In this document: positions 1 through 5,095 of the stretch, in pieces
Layout of the letters: each line of letters opens with the position of its first letter
Position numbering within the stretch: the stretch's first letter is position 1
Assembly: GCA_030037185.1 (NCBI GenBank)
Contig: JASHRR010000546.1
Location: forward strand, 1 to 5,267
Source of the DNA: Xanthobacteraceae bacterium
Lineage (GTDB): Bacteria > Pseudomonadota > Alphaproteobacteria > Rhizobiales > Xanthobacteraceae
Reading direction: 5' to 3'
Length of the DNA: 5,267 nt
The notes under the pieces: model-generated
Databases searched by the model: none
Seen by the model: only the letters and a program-made list of their open reading frames with translations
Told to the model about the DNA's origin: nothing
Translations under genes and position numbers: made by a program

Positions 1-551
1 GTATCGCCGGCAATCAGGGCCTCAATCATAGCGCGGCCGCTTTTGCCCATCACGTCGGTAAGAGCCGAGTCCAATTTGATGTTGGCGTCCTCAAGTGTCT
101 TTTGCACGCGCTGGACATGGCTCGCCTGCTCACGAACCAATTGCTTGCGCGTGCGCAGCAAGTTACGGATCTCCTGGGTTTGCGCATTCGGCACAAAACT
201 CGCCCGCATCAGACCGTGCGCCAGCAGTTCGGCCAGCCACATGGCATCGTTGACGTCGGTCTTGCGGCCCGGCACATTCTTCACGTGCGCGGCGTTTGCC
301 AGCACCAACTCAAATTCGCCATCATCCAGGATGTGCCACACCGGCTTCCAATAGATGCCGGTCGCCTCCATGGCTACATGCGTGCAACCGTTGACCGCCA
401 GCCACTCCGATAAGCGCAGAAGGTCCGCCGTGGTCGTCTGGAAGGTACGAACTTCCGTCGTCACGTTGCCATCGGATACAAGGCGCAGGCAGGCCACCAC
501 CGTCTCCTTGTGAACGTCAAGACCACAACAGCGTCGATGCAGCAGCTCCAT
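1..551 (-). CDS. IS110-family transposase (DEDD recombinase), N-terminal part
   Basis: This is the N-terminal 183 residues of an IS110-type transposase; the ORF is open at the window edge. These enzymes use a RuvC-like DEDD domain plus a C-terminal domain with a catalytic serine, and cut and join DNA guided by a structured bridge RNA. The visible half carries the expected acidic residues: D12 in GLDVHKETV, E62 in MEATGIYWKPVW, and D99 and D102 in KTDVNDAMWLAELLAHG. A helical segment follows (about residues 122-160, NLLRTRKQLVREQ), as is usual between the two domains. The serine domain lies outside the window. ATG at 551 is chosen because GGGGAG lies just upstream and the sequence begins directly with the conserved CCGLDVHK block. 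No lesion is seen, so this copy may be functional. Confidence 0.95.
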   Translation of the reverse strand, partial: MELLHRRCCGLDVHKETVVACLRLVSDGNVTTEVRTFQTTTADLLRLSEWLAVNGCTHVAMEATGIYWKPVWHILDDGEFELVLANAAHVKNVPGRKTDVNDAMWLAELLAHGLMRASFVPNAQTQEIRNLLRTRKQLVREQASHVQRVQKTLEDANIKLDSALTDVMGKSGRAMIEALIAGD

Positions 552-597
552 CTTCCATCTCCCCTTCCGCAGTGCGTCGTCGGCGTGGGGTCCCGAT

Positions 598-613
598 ATC
601 TAGAAATCTAGAA
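598..613. repeat. Tandem duplication of ATCTAGAA
   Basis: The octamer ATCTAGAA occurs twice head to tail. Because TCTAGA is itself palindromic, the pair also reads as an inverted repeat TCTAGA-AA-TCTAGA (599-612). It lies about 50 bp upstream of the transposase start, where it could belong to the bridge-RNA locus or the promoter. No function is assigned. Confidence 0.6.
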
Positions 614-678
614 CGCGTGCTCCGGGGCCGAGGGTGGCCCGTGGCGACAGTCTGAGGTGCTCCAGGAACCCCAGGTCC

Positions 679-802
679 AACTTACATGCGGGCTTAATCG
701 CACCAAGCAAACACCGACCTCGGTACCGACGACACAAGGACGAGGGTAGCAGCAAGTTTCATGCGCTGTAGGTCGGGTTAGGCCCGGTGGAAAACTTACA
801 TG
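679..802. repeat. Direct repeat pair AACTTACATG, 114 bp apart
   Basis: The same ten bases occur at 679-688 and 793-802 on the same strand, upstream of the IS110 transposase. One copy could mark the end of the element or its flank, and the other could lie within it. Both readings are inference; the identity itself is direct. Confidence 0.6.
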
Positions 803-902
803 GATCAAAGCACCATTAGGCTATACCTGCCGTCCGCCCTACAGTCTGTCGACATTCGGCATGCCTGTTTGGCCGTACCGTCGCTAAGATTCGGTGAAGG
901 TA

Positions 903-1184
903 CTACCGCGGCTGCCGGAACACCGGTCTCAGTTCAACTTTGCGGTTCCTGAAATCGCGGAGGAACTCCTCAAAGGCCTCCAGGCCGCCGGGCCTCATCA
1001 TCATCTCTTCAAACTCGCCATACGCCTTTTTCCGGCGCTCTTCGTCGAAAAGCTCCGTCAGGGCCTGACTGGCCATTTCCTGGCGGTCCCGTAATGGAAA
1101 TCCTTGGGGCCAAGGGACGGTCCGTAGGGCGGCTTTGATTTGCCCCGACAACTGGTATTCCTCGTCATCGAGTTCGCTGTTCAT
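903..1184 (-). CDS. Hypothetical protein, 93 aa, acidic and helical
   Basis: I do not recognise this protein. It starts MNSELDDEEYQLSGQI, has a predicted helical middle (REMASQALTELFDEERRKK, about residues 39-57), a methionine-rich stretch EEMMMRPGG (about 64-72), and a charged C-terminus. No signal peptide, membrane segment, or Cys/His metal site is visible. The open frame extends upstream to 1379, but ATG at 1184 is preferred because GAGGAG lies at 1193-1198 with 8-base spacing, and the upstream extension (Cys/Trp-rich, then Pro/Gly/Arg-rich) does not look like protein coding sequence. It stands alone, transcribed toward the IS element. The good ribosome site and natural composition support a real gene; its function is unknown. 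Confidence 0.65.
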   Translation of the reverse strand: MNSELDDEEYQLSGQIKAALRTVPWPQGFPLRDRQEMASQALTELFDEERRKKAYGEFEEMMMRPGGLEAFEEFLRDFRNRKVELRPVFRQPR

Positions 1185-1336
1185 AGCTCCCGCTCCTCTC
1201 TGCCCCGGAGAACTCAGCGGGAATTGCCGAAGCCTTCCCTCCACAGCCCACCTGATGTGTACATACCAAGTCTCACACCATTTTACCGAGCAAAACTTCT
1301 CCGCACCTATCGCCTTTGCCGCTTTCACTGCGTGCT

Positions 1337-1352
1337 GTGGCTGATCAGCCAC
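1337..1352. repeat. Perfect 16-bp palindrome
   Basis: GTGGCTGATCAGCCAC is identical to its own reverse complement over all 16 bases. It lies 153 bp upstream of the start codon of the leftward 93-aa gene. It could be a dimeric-regulator operator, a small hairpin (stem GTGGCT/AGCCAC, loop GATC), or a recombination site. Nothing in the window favours one of these. Confidence 0.55.
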
Positions 1353-1377
1353 GGCGGAGCCGTCGGGCGCACCTCGC

Positions 1378-1407
1378 ATGAGGGCCGGCGGCCGGGACGC
1401 CCCTCAT
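1378..1407. repeat. Inverted repeat with nested hairpin
   Basis: Outer arms ATGAGGG (1378-1384) and CCCTCAT (1401-1407) are perfectly complementary. They enclose a nested CCGG-CGG-CCGG hairpin (1385-1395). On the plus strand it is followed by TTGTTC rather than a clean T-run, so a terminator role is weak, and no gene ends just upstream on either strand. Confidence 0.4.
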
Positions 1408-1640
1408 TTGTTCAGGGCTCGAAGCGGTTTACCTCCGGGACTGGCGGACCTCGGCCAAGTGCCGCGATGTGGCCGAGCGGTGCTCAGAACCGAGCATCGG
1501 GCCGTGCCGGTTCCCGTCAGAGGCGCAAACACTCCTCGCCATCTGACGGTATTCAACACGCTCGTCATGTTGTGAAGGATTTGTGAAGGCCAGCGCAGGG
1601 GTTTCAAGTGCCGGCTCACAGATTTGATGACGATACGATA

Positions 1641-1903
1641 ATGACCCGCCGCAAGGGCGAAATCACCCGCAGCGATCTCAAGCGCAAATGGATAGGCCGC
1701 ATCATGGGCGCTCCCGGCCGAAAAGGTGCGAGGCTCACGAACGGTGAGGTGATATTTTGCGCTGCCGGTGTCCTATCTCGACTCCGCTCACGTATTCCAT
1801 GCGCCGCCACGACAACGACTTCGTGGTGTTCTGCTTCTCCAAGTTGGAGGACGCCGAGGCGTTTGCCGAGCGGTTCGGCGGGGAGCGGTTGCCGGGCACT
1901 TGA
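1641..1903 (+). pseudogene. Frameshifted remnant of a small conserved hypothetical gene
   Basis: One protein can be read only by switching frames. The first frame gives MTRRKGEITRSDLKRKW from ATG 1641. A second frame gives ALPAEKVRG (1708-1734). The first frame resumes with EVIFCAAGVL (1746 on). A third frame gives STPLTYSMRRHDNDFVVFCF and then KLEDAEAFAERFGGERLPGT, ending at TGA 1901-1903. The joined product would be about 87 aa. From memory, this order of motifs resembles small hypothetical proteins common in rhizobia and relatives; I did not search. A continuous frame from 1608 to 1910 overlaps it, but its C-terminal half is a Ser/Arg/Pro-rich shadow. At least three shifts make sequencing error an unlikely sole cause. 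No function is known to me. It is the only gene-like unit on the plus strand. Confidence 0.75.
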
Positions 1904-2100
1904 AGAGTGAGGACGCGGCGCCCGTGGTCTGGCATGGGGCTGGGGAATGCCAAGCCATCGTGGCGCCGCAGTCACAATGGCTAAGTGGGTCGCTTTCTAG
2001 GGCAACCCTATGTCGTCAACCAGACAAGGCTACATTGGTTCCGTTCCGGGAACCGATGGAAAGGCGGGGTACTCGACGCCCTCTGTGAGGTAGCTCACAT

Positions 2101-2152
2101 AAAAAATCCCGACCTGGGGTTAGTCTGCCGCGCAGATAGCGACCCTAGCCCC
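2101..2152 (-). terminator. Candidate terminator after the small secreted-protein gene
   Basis: Read on the minus strand, arms GGGGCTAG and CTAACCCC (one mismatch, 2145-2152 with 2116-2123) enclose a second hairpin, TCTGC-GCG-GCAGA (2124-2136). After nine more bases comes a run of six T (2101-2106). The arm overlaps the stop codon of the upstream gene, and the gap between stem and T-run is longer than in a textbook terminator. Confidence 0.45.
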
Positions 2153-2487
2153 ATCCCAACTCGTCGGGGCGGCATCCCCGCCCCTGGCGTTCGGTTTTGA
2201 ACTCATCAATTTTTGTGGACTGGCTGCGGGAAGGTTTCTGGCTCTGCTTCGGCGGGGCCTTTTTCTTTGTCTGCACGTCCGCATCCTGACGGTTACGATG
2301 ATCTCTTCGGACGCGGGGTTTTGCGCCATGGTTACGTTCGGCCCACCTGTTGACGGGCGCTGCGTACGCAGGTGGAGATCCCCCGGAGGAATAGGCACAA
2401 ACATTGGCGCCTATGAATGAGACCGGCCAGCAAGAACCCGGCCAGGAGCATTAATAGCCTTCCTACTTTCCTCGCTGTGAATTTCAC
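2145..2487 (-). pseudogene. Small secreted basic protein, interrupted by one frameshift
   Basis: A GTG start at 2487 has a near-perfect ribosome site and begins MKFTARKVGRLLMLLAGFLL, a typical export signal with a basic start and a hydrophobic core. In that frame the sequence then turns Cys/Arg-rich and stops at 2332. In the frame one base further on, from about 2411, it continues as GANVCAYSSGGSPPAYAAP, then a basic Lys/Gln/Pro/Ser stretch (KKKAPPKQSQKPSRSQSTK), ending RPDELGWG at TAG 2145-2147. Removing one base near 2409-2421 gives a 113-aa protein with a plausible signal-peptidase site after VCA. The mature part is low-complexity and cationic and matches no family I know. Only one lesion is visible, so it could be a sequencing indel, a recent mutation, or much less likely programmed slippage. 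It lies downstream of the 168-aa gene on the same strand, separated by a hairpin. Confidence 0.6.
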
Positions 2488-2493
2488 GGATCG

Positions 2494-2500
2494 CCTCCTT
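2494..2500 (-). promoter_or_regulatory. Ribosome binding site AAGGAGG fixing a GTG start
   Basis: AAGGAGG lies six bases upstream of GTG at 2487. This match decides for the GTG over the in-frame upstream starts at 2571 and near 2535, and shows that the signal-peptide frame is the translated one at this point. Confidence 0.7.
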
Positions 2501-2662
2501 GCGATGTCGTCCAATAGCCGAACGTATTGGTTCATGGGGGCGCTGAACACGCAAAAGGCTTCCAGTCCCACCGAAAAGCGTTACGGCTGGGTCAACAGAC
2601 GGGGCGTCCGTTGGCTTCTCTGCGGCGTCCGGCGGCGTGATATCGGGCTTCTGAAGCAAGCC

Positions 2663-2681
2663 GGGCGACCAGTGGCCGCCC
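2663..2681 (-). terminator. Hairpin just after the 168-aa gene
   Basis: On the minus strand GGGCGGCC-ACT-GGTCGCCC forms an eight-pair stem (one G-U pair) 13 bases after the stop codon of the 168-aa gene. No T-run follows on that strand. On the plus strand the same stem has an A-C mismatch but is followed by CTTTTA. It is probably a transcription or processing hairpin for the leftward gene; termination strength is uncertain. Confidence 0.35.
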
Positions 2682-2694
2682 CTTTTATCGTCGC

Positions 2695-3201
2695 TTATAT
2701 GCGCTTCCGAGCTTCGGCGTACGCCTTGGCCTTGGCTTCCTCGTAGGCCGCCTTTGCCGCCTTTACGGCCGGGTCATTCTCGACCTGCGCGTCGAGGCTT
2801 GGGGCCGCAATGGCCTTGTCCATCTCGTCAAGTTGTTCCTCAATCTGTTGCTGACGAGCATTCTCTAGACCTTCTAGATATTCCTCTAGTAGAGCGGCTC
2901 CACTCGAAAACGAATTCCTGAAGCCGACATCTGTCAACTTTTGGTCGAAGTCTGACCAGAAAGAGTAGAGGTCGCTTGAGTCCGTGTCTGCAAGAGAGTT
3001 TTCGAGGTCTTCAATCTGCTGGCAGATTTCCGCCCTCGATCGCTGTAGGGCACAGACCTGCCCGGCTAAAGAACGCAGATCCTTAGCCGCATCGGTATTC
3101 CGCTCGTCGTCGGGGAAACGTTCCGCAACATCCTCGCGCCATTCAGCCTTGTGCTCTAGGCTTTCGATAATGTTGTTAATTGTATCGATTGAGTTGGTCA
3201 T
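2695..3201 (-). CDS. Hypothetical protein, 168 aa, helical/coiled-coil
   Basis: ATG at 3201 has AAAGGAG eight bases upstream (3210-3216), and the frame is uninterrupted. The protein looks almost entirely helical and acidic in the middle. Segments in order: an N-terminal block EHKAEWREDVAERFPDDERN (about 16-35), a likely coiled coil (LQRSRAEICQQIEDLENSL, about 52-70), a central segment DLYSFWSDFDQKLTDVGF (about 77-94), a second coil (LEGLENARQQQIEEQLDEMD, about 109-128), and an Ala/Lys/Glu-rich helix to the end (from about 145). No signal peptide or membrane segment is seen, so it is probably cytoplasmic. From memory, the EWR...FPDD.RN..AA pattern recurs in small rhizobial hypothetical proteins; this is unverified. 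Function unknown. A structural, chaperone-like or binding role is possible from the coiled coils alone, which is weak evidence. Confidence 0.8.
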   Translation of the reverse strand: MTNSIDTINNIIESLEHKAEWREDVAERFPDDERNTDAAKDLRSLAGQVCALQRSRAEICQQIEDLENSLADTDSSDLYSFWSDFDQKLTDVGFRNSFSSGAALLEEYLEGLENARQQQIEEQLDEMDKAIAAPSLDAQVENDPAVKAAKAAYEEAKAKAYAEARKRI

Positions 3202-3435
3202 CGCCGCCGCTCCTTTCGAGTTTAGCTTTGCGATGGGAGGTTATTTGTGGTGGATTGGCGTACTCGCAAGAGTCCGATTTCGAATGTTCCTCCCAAAAAC
3301 GCTTGGGGGCGACCCTCGGCCGTCCCTTTTCCTCAACCCTTTTCGTCATTCTCGACCGAACTGGGCCGCACATCACGAGTCCCCCTCAACAGGCTAGAGC
3401 GCCGCCATCGACACGACGGCGCCCCAGTGGTCATT

Positions 3436-3732
3436 TTAACGCGACGACGTTACGATCGTTACAAAGAAATACCCTTGGACCGCACCACTGCCGTTGGTGG
3501 CGCCACTGAGTCCAAAACCTGCAGTCGAGCCCACGCTGCCGTCGGGGAATGAGGCGATCCCTACCAGGTGGAGGAGTGTCACGGAGTGACCTTCGAGTCG
3601 CTGACCTCGACGCTATCAAATTCAGTGGCATGTTAGACATGCCGCCATTTCAGCGTTTCACGCGCAGAGGCCGCGGTGGGGATTGCGATTAGCGCTATCG
3701 ATCTAATAACCAATAGTTCCCGGTATCTTCAT
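3436..3732 (-). pseudogene. Decayed paralogue of the barrel domain of the 290-aa protein
   Basis: Read in pieces, this stretch matches the N-terminal half of the neighbouring 290-aa protein. ATG AAG at 3732 gives a possible start. After a frameshift comes a signal-peptide-like IALIAIPTAASA and then RETLK, matching VAVLIPVTTHADETLK. An in-frame TAA follows (3633-3635), then FDSVEVSDSK (3594-3623). A second frameshift leads to GHSVTLLHLVGIASFPDGSV, matching GHAMLIGYATGIASFTDGSV. NGSGAVQGYFFVTIVTSS follows and ends at TAA 3436-3438. The C-terminal barrel strands and the Cache domain are not recognisable further on. Two shifts, one internal stop and a lost 3' half make it a true relic. It begins 67 bp after the stop of the intact gene and points the same way, as expected after tandem duplication. 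The exact start and 3' limit are uncertain. Confidence 0.8.
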
Positions 3733-3739
3733 CCCACAT

Positions 3740-3785
3740 GGCGAGTAGATCTCGCCCGTCTGGGTCGCCCTGCAGGCGGCCCAGA
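3740..3785 (-). terminator. Double hairpin after the barrel-Cache gene
   Basis: Two stems lie in the short gap downstream of the 290-aa gene. TCTGGGTCGCC-CTGCA-GGCGGCCCAGA (3759-3785) has eleven pairs including one G-T. GGCGAG-TAGAT-CTCGCC (3740-3756) has six. The first begins 14 bases after the stop codon. Neither is followed by a T-run on the minus strand, so either factor-independent termination is weak or the stems protect the transcript end. Confidence 0.4.
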
Positions 3786-3799
3786 AAGTCGAGATTGGG

Positions 3800-4672
3800 T
3801 TACTTGTAATAGCCGACGCCGCAAATCAGATCGGCAACGTGTGTCACGTAGGCCTTTTTGGGGACGGCTGGCTCTTTGGTGCCTGGCAGCGGGAACATAT
3901 ACTCACTGACTTCGTTAATGCTGCCCTCCGGATTTTTTAGCGCCACCTCAAACTGCTCTTTCCCAAACAGTTTGCCGTTCGTGTCTTTGAGTGTGCGGGT
4001 ATCGTTACCGGCCAGAACAGCCACCGGGCCGGACAGTGCCTTGCCGTCTGTTGCTCGTGAACAGAACGGATAGAGGTCGCCGTCCCTGAAGCCACCTTCG
4101 CCCTTTTGGAAAGCCGTCAGCGCCACATCCCGATCGGCCTTGATGGCGGCGACGGCCTTCATGAGCATGGCCCTGGCGGCTTCGGCCTGATCGCCCGTCT
4201 TCAGGTTTATGACGATATCGGTATATAACTCTGCGCCGGAGCCGAACGGCTGCAATCGGGCGCCTGAGAAGGTGCCTTCGCCCTTGGCGCCTGCGAATTT
4301 CCCGGTGCCGCTGATGACCACAATCGGCCCCTGATACTCGGACCGGGCACCTCTGTTGACGGTCTCCCCCGAAGCTTTGAACCAGACAGTCGAGCCGTCA
4401 CTCGTCGTGATGCTAGAATACAGCAGGGGGATCGCGCCGGAACCCTTAATATAGTCCCCATACGTTGTCAGCGTAGTTGTCCCCACGGACCCGTCTGTGA
4501 ACGAGGCGATGCCGGTCGCATATCCTATCAGCATCGCGTGGCCATCCATGTCGCCGACGCTGTAAGCCTCGGCCTTGACGTAATGGAGGGATGTCCGAAC
4601 CTTGAGAGTTTCATCAGCATGTGTCGTCACCGGAATGAGTACCGCGACGGTAGCAAACAATATCGATTTCAT
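3800..4672 (-). CDS. Secreted protein: beta-barrel-like domain fused to a single-Cache-type domain
   Basis: This is an intact 290-aa protein. Residues 1-19 form a signal peptide (core LFATVAVLIPV, cleavage likely after THA). Residues about 21-158 are strand-rich with Gly motifs: GIASFTDGSVG (55-65), then SGTGKFAGAKGEGTFSG (121-137) and GAELYTDIVINL (146-157). This layout recalls allene-oxide-cyclase/dirigent-like barrels, which is inference. Residues about 163-290 look like a single Cache (type 2) domain, with AVAAIKADRDVALTAFQKGE, GGFRDGDLYPFC (193-204), KDTNGKLFGKEQ (229-240) and the terminal DLICGVGYYK (281-290). In that family the fold binds small ligands outside the cytoplasm, usually as part of a sensor. 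Here no membrane helix or signalling domain follows, so it should be a soluble exported binder. C204 and C284 could form a disulfide. GAGG lies six bases before ATG 4672, and the gene starts 23 bp after the tautomerase. An incomplete paralogue lies on either side. Confidence 0.88.
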   Translation of the reverse strand: MKSILFATVAVLIPVTTHADETLKVRTSLHYVKAEAYSVGDMDGHAMLIGYATGIASFTDGSVGTTTLTTYGDYIKGSGAIPLLYSSITTSDGSTVWFKASGETVNRGARSEYQGPIVVISGTGKFAGAKGEGTFSGARLQPFGSGAELYTDIVINLKTGDQAEAARAMLMKAVAAIKADRDVALTAFQKGEGGFRDGDLYPFCSRATDGKALSGPVAVLAGNDTRTLKDTNGKLFGKEQFEVALKNPEGSINEVSEYMFPLPGTKEPAVPKKAYVTHVADLICGVGYYK

Positions 4673-4695
4673 CGTATTCCTCGTTCTAATGGTGA

Positions 4696-4920
4696 TTACG
4701 ACGCCTTTCCTCTGGCTAGGGCGTGTACGTCAGCGGTGGTCAGGGCTTTGCCGCCAATGCCCCAGTCGCCGCTTTCGACTTCCTCCACCACGCACCAGGT
4801 GACGCCGCGCATGGCCTCGCCTTCTATTTCCACCATGGCATCGGTCAGTTTCTCAATGATTTGGCTTTTCTGTTCCTTGCTGAATACGTCCTTAATGACG
4901 CGAACCTGAATCAGGGGCAT
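4696..4920 (-). CDS. 4-oxalocrotonate tautomerase family protein, 74 aa
   Basis: This is a complete small enzyme of the 4-oxalocrotonate tautomerase superfamily. These form oligomers and use the N-terminal proline, exposed after removal of Met, as catalytic base for keto-enol tautomerisation. The start MPLIQVRVI supplies Pro-1 and the first strand. KEQKSQIIEKLTDAMV is the helix, RGVTWCVVEEV the second strand, and DWGIGGKALT the conserved Gly loop near the C-terminus. The length is slightly above the 62-aa prototype and fits the longer variant ending LTTADVHALA. The frame is open upstream to an ATG at 4971, but Pro-1 chemistry and an ideal ribosome site fix the start at 4920. No signal peptide is present, so it is cytoplasmic. 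It is probably co-transcribed with the barrel-Cache gene 23 bp downstream. Substrate unknown; no aromatic meta-cleavage genes are in view. Confidence 0.92.
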   Translation of the reverse strand: MPLIQVRVIKDVFSKEQKSQIIEKLTDAMVEIEGEAMRGVTWCVVEEVESGDWGIGGKALTTADVHALARGKAS

Positions 4921-4927
4921 ATGTTTT

Positions 4928-4935
4928 CTCCTCCT
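4928..4935 (-). promoter_or_regulatory. Ribosome binding site AGGAGGAG fixing the tautomerase start
   Basis: AGGAGGAG lies seven bases upstream of ATG 4920. It decides for the start that places proline second, over the in-frame ATG at 4971, whose extension (HCAAGLGSARRRKH) is not family-like. Confidence 0.8.
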
Positions 4936-5095
4936 GGCGGAGCCTAATCCCGCCGCACAATGCTTTTGCACGGCACTGAAAGTCGCGATTGAACTCCCCC
5001 GCTGAGCCGGTTTCCTCCGTTGCTGCGCCAGACGAGGGCTCCCGTGCTGCCGATCTGGAGGGGCAATGTGGGAGCTGACCAGCAGCGACTACCGA

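Larger units (their letters stand above)
1..805 (-). mobile_element. IS110-family insertion sequence, left-end portion (partial)
   Basis: The window opens inside an IS110-family element whose transposase reads leftward off the edge. Only the 5' part of the transposase and its upstream noncoding end are present. IS110 elements lack classic terminal inverted repeats and leave little or no target duplication, so the right boundary cannot be fixed from this sequence. I place it near 805 because the decamer AACTTACATG occurs at 679-688 and again at 793-802, and because no gene is seen before 903. The boundary could lie anywhere from about 615 to 850. The family call is firm; the extent is inference. 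Confidence 0.6.
552..805 (-). ncRNA. Candidate noncoding end with bridge RNA of the IS110 element
   Basis: About 250 bases without a credible gene lie immediately upstream of the transposase. In the IS110 subgroup exemplified by IS621, the 5' noncoding end encodes a bridge RNA of roughly 180 nt whose loops pair with target and donor DNA. Local structure here includes a hairpin with stem GGGCC/GGCCC (625-640), the palindrome TCGGTACCGA (720-729), and a decamer duplicated at 679-688 and 793-802. I did not derive a full bridge-RNA fold, and the guide loops cannot be assigned without the other end of the element. Position and length fit; the rest is inference. Confidence 0.35.
1185..1640. other. 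Stretch of 456 bases with no supportable gene
   Basis: Several open frames cross this stretch on both strands, but all are rich in Arg, Pro, Ser and Gly, overlap each other, and lack a convincing ribosome site or any recognisable domain. What can be seen are two inverted repeats, a perfect palindrome at 1337-1352 and a larger stem at 1378-1407. The promoter of the leftward gene starting at 1184 should lie in the left part, though I see no confident -35/-10 pair. Confidence 0.5.

Noticed and set aside
1470..1530. tRNA-like start TGGCCGAGCGG followed by GGTTCCC
   Set aside because: No TTCGAAT-type T-loop, acceptor stem or anticodon stem can be formed; the resemblance is limited to the D-arm string.
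1140..1586. Plus-strand open frame of 148 codons
   Set aside because: It overlaps the 93-aa gene in antisense, is rich in Ser/Arg/Pro, and has no ribosome site or domain.
2037..2054. Hairpin GGTTCC-GTTCCG-GGAACC
   Set aside because: Short, not near a gene end and without a T-run; probably chance.
2120..2404. Minus-strand open frame of 94 codons
   Set aside because: The adjacent frame carries the coherent mature part of the secreted protein; this frame is Arg/Cys-rich and is its shadow.
2411..2659. Minus-strand open frame starting TTG, with Pro/Asp-rich start DITPPDAAEKPTDAPSVDPA
   Set aside because: The N-terminal part has some coding character, but there is no clear ribosome site and the 3' half overlaps the better-supported signal-peptide frame. 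It could be another gene fragment, but this is not supportable.
3431..3640. Minus-strand open frame of 69 codons
   Set aside because: It lies in a different frame from the homologous blocks of the barrel relic and is Arg-rich; a shadow.
4952..4974. Stem GCCGTGCA/TGTGCGGC (two wobble pairs) between the partial barrel gene and the tautomerase, read as a terminator
   Set aside because: Weak stem with no T-run on the minus strand; too little support to call.
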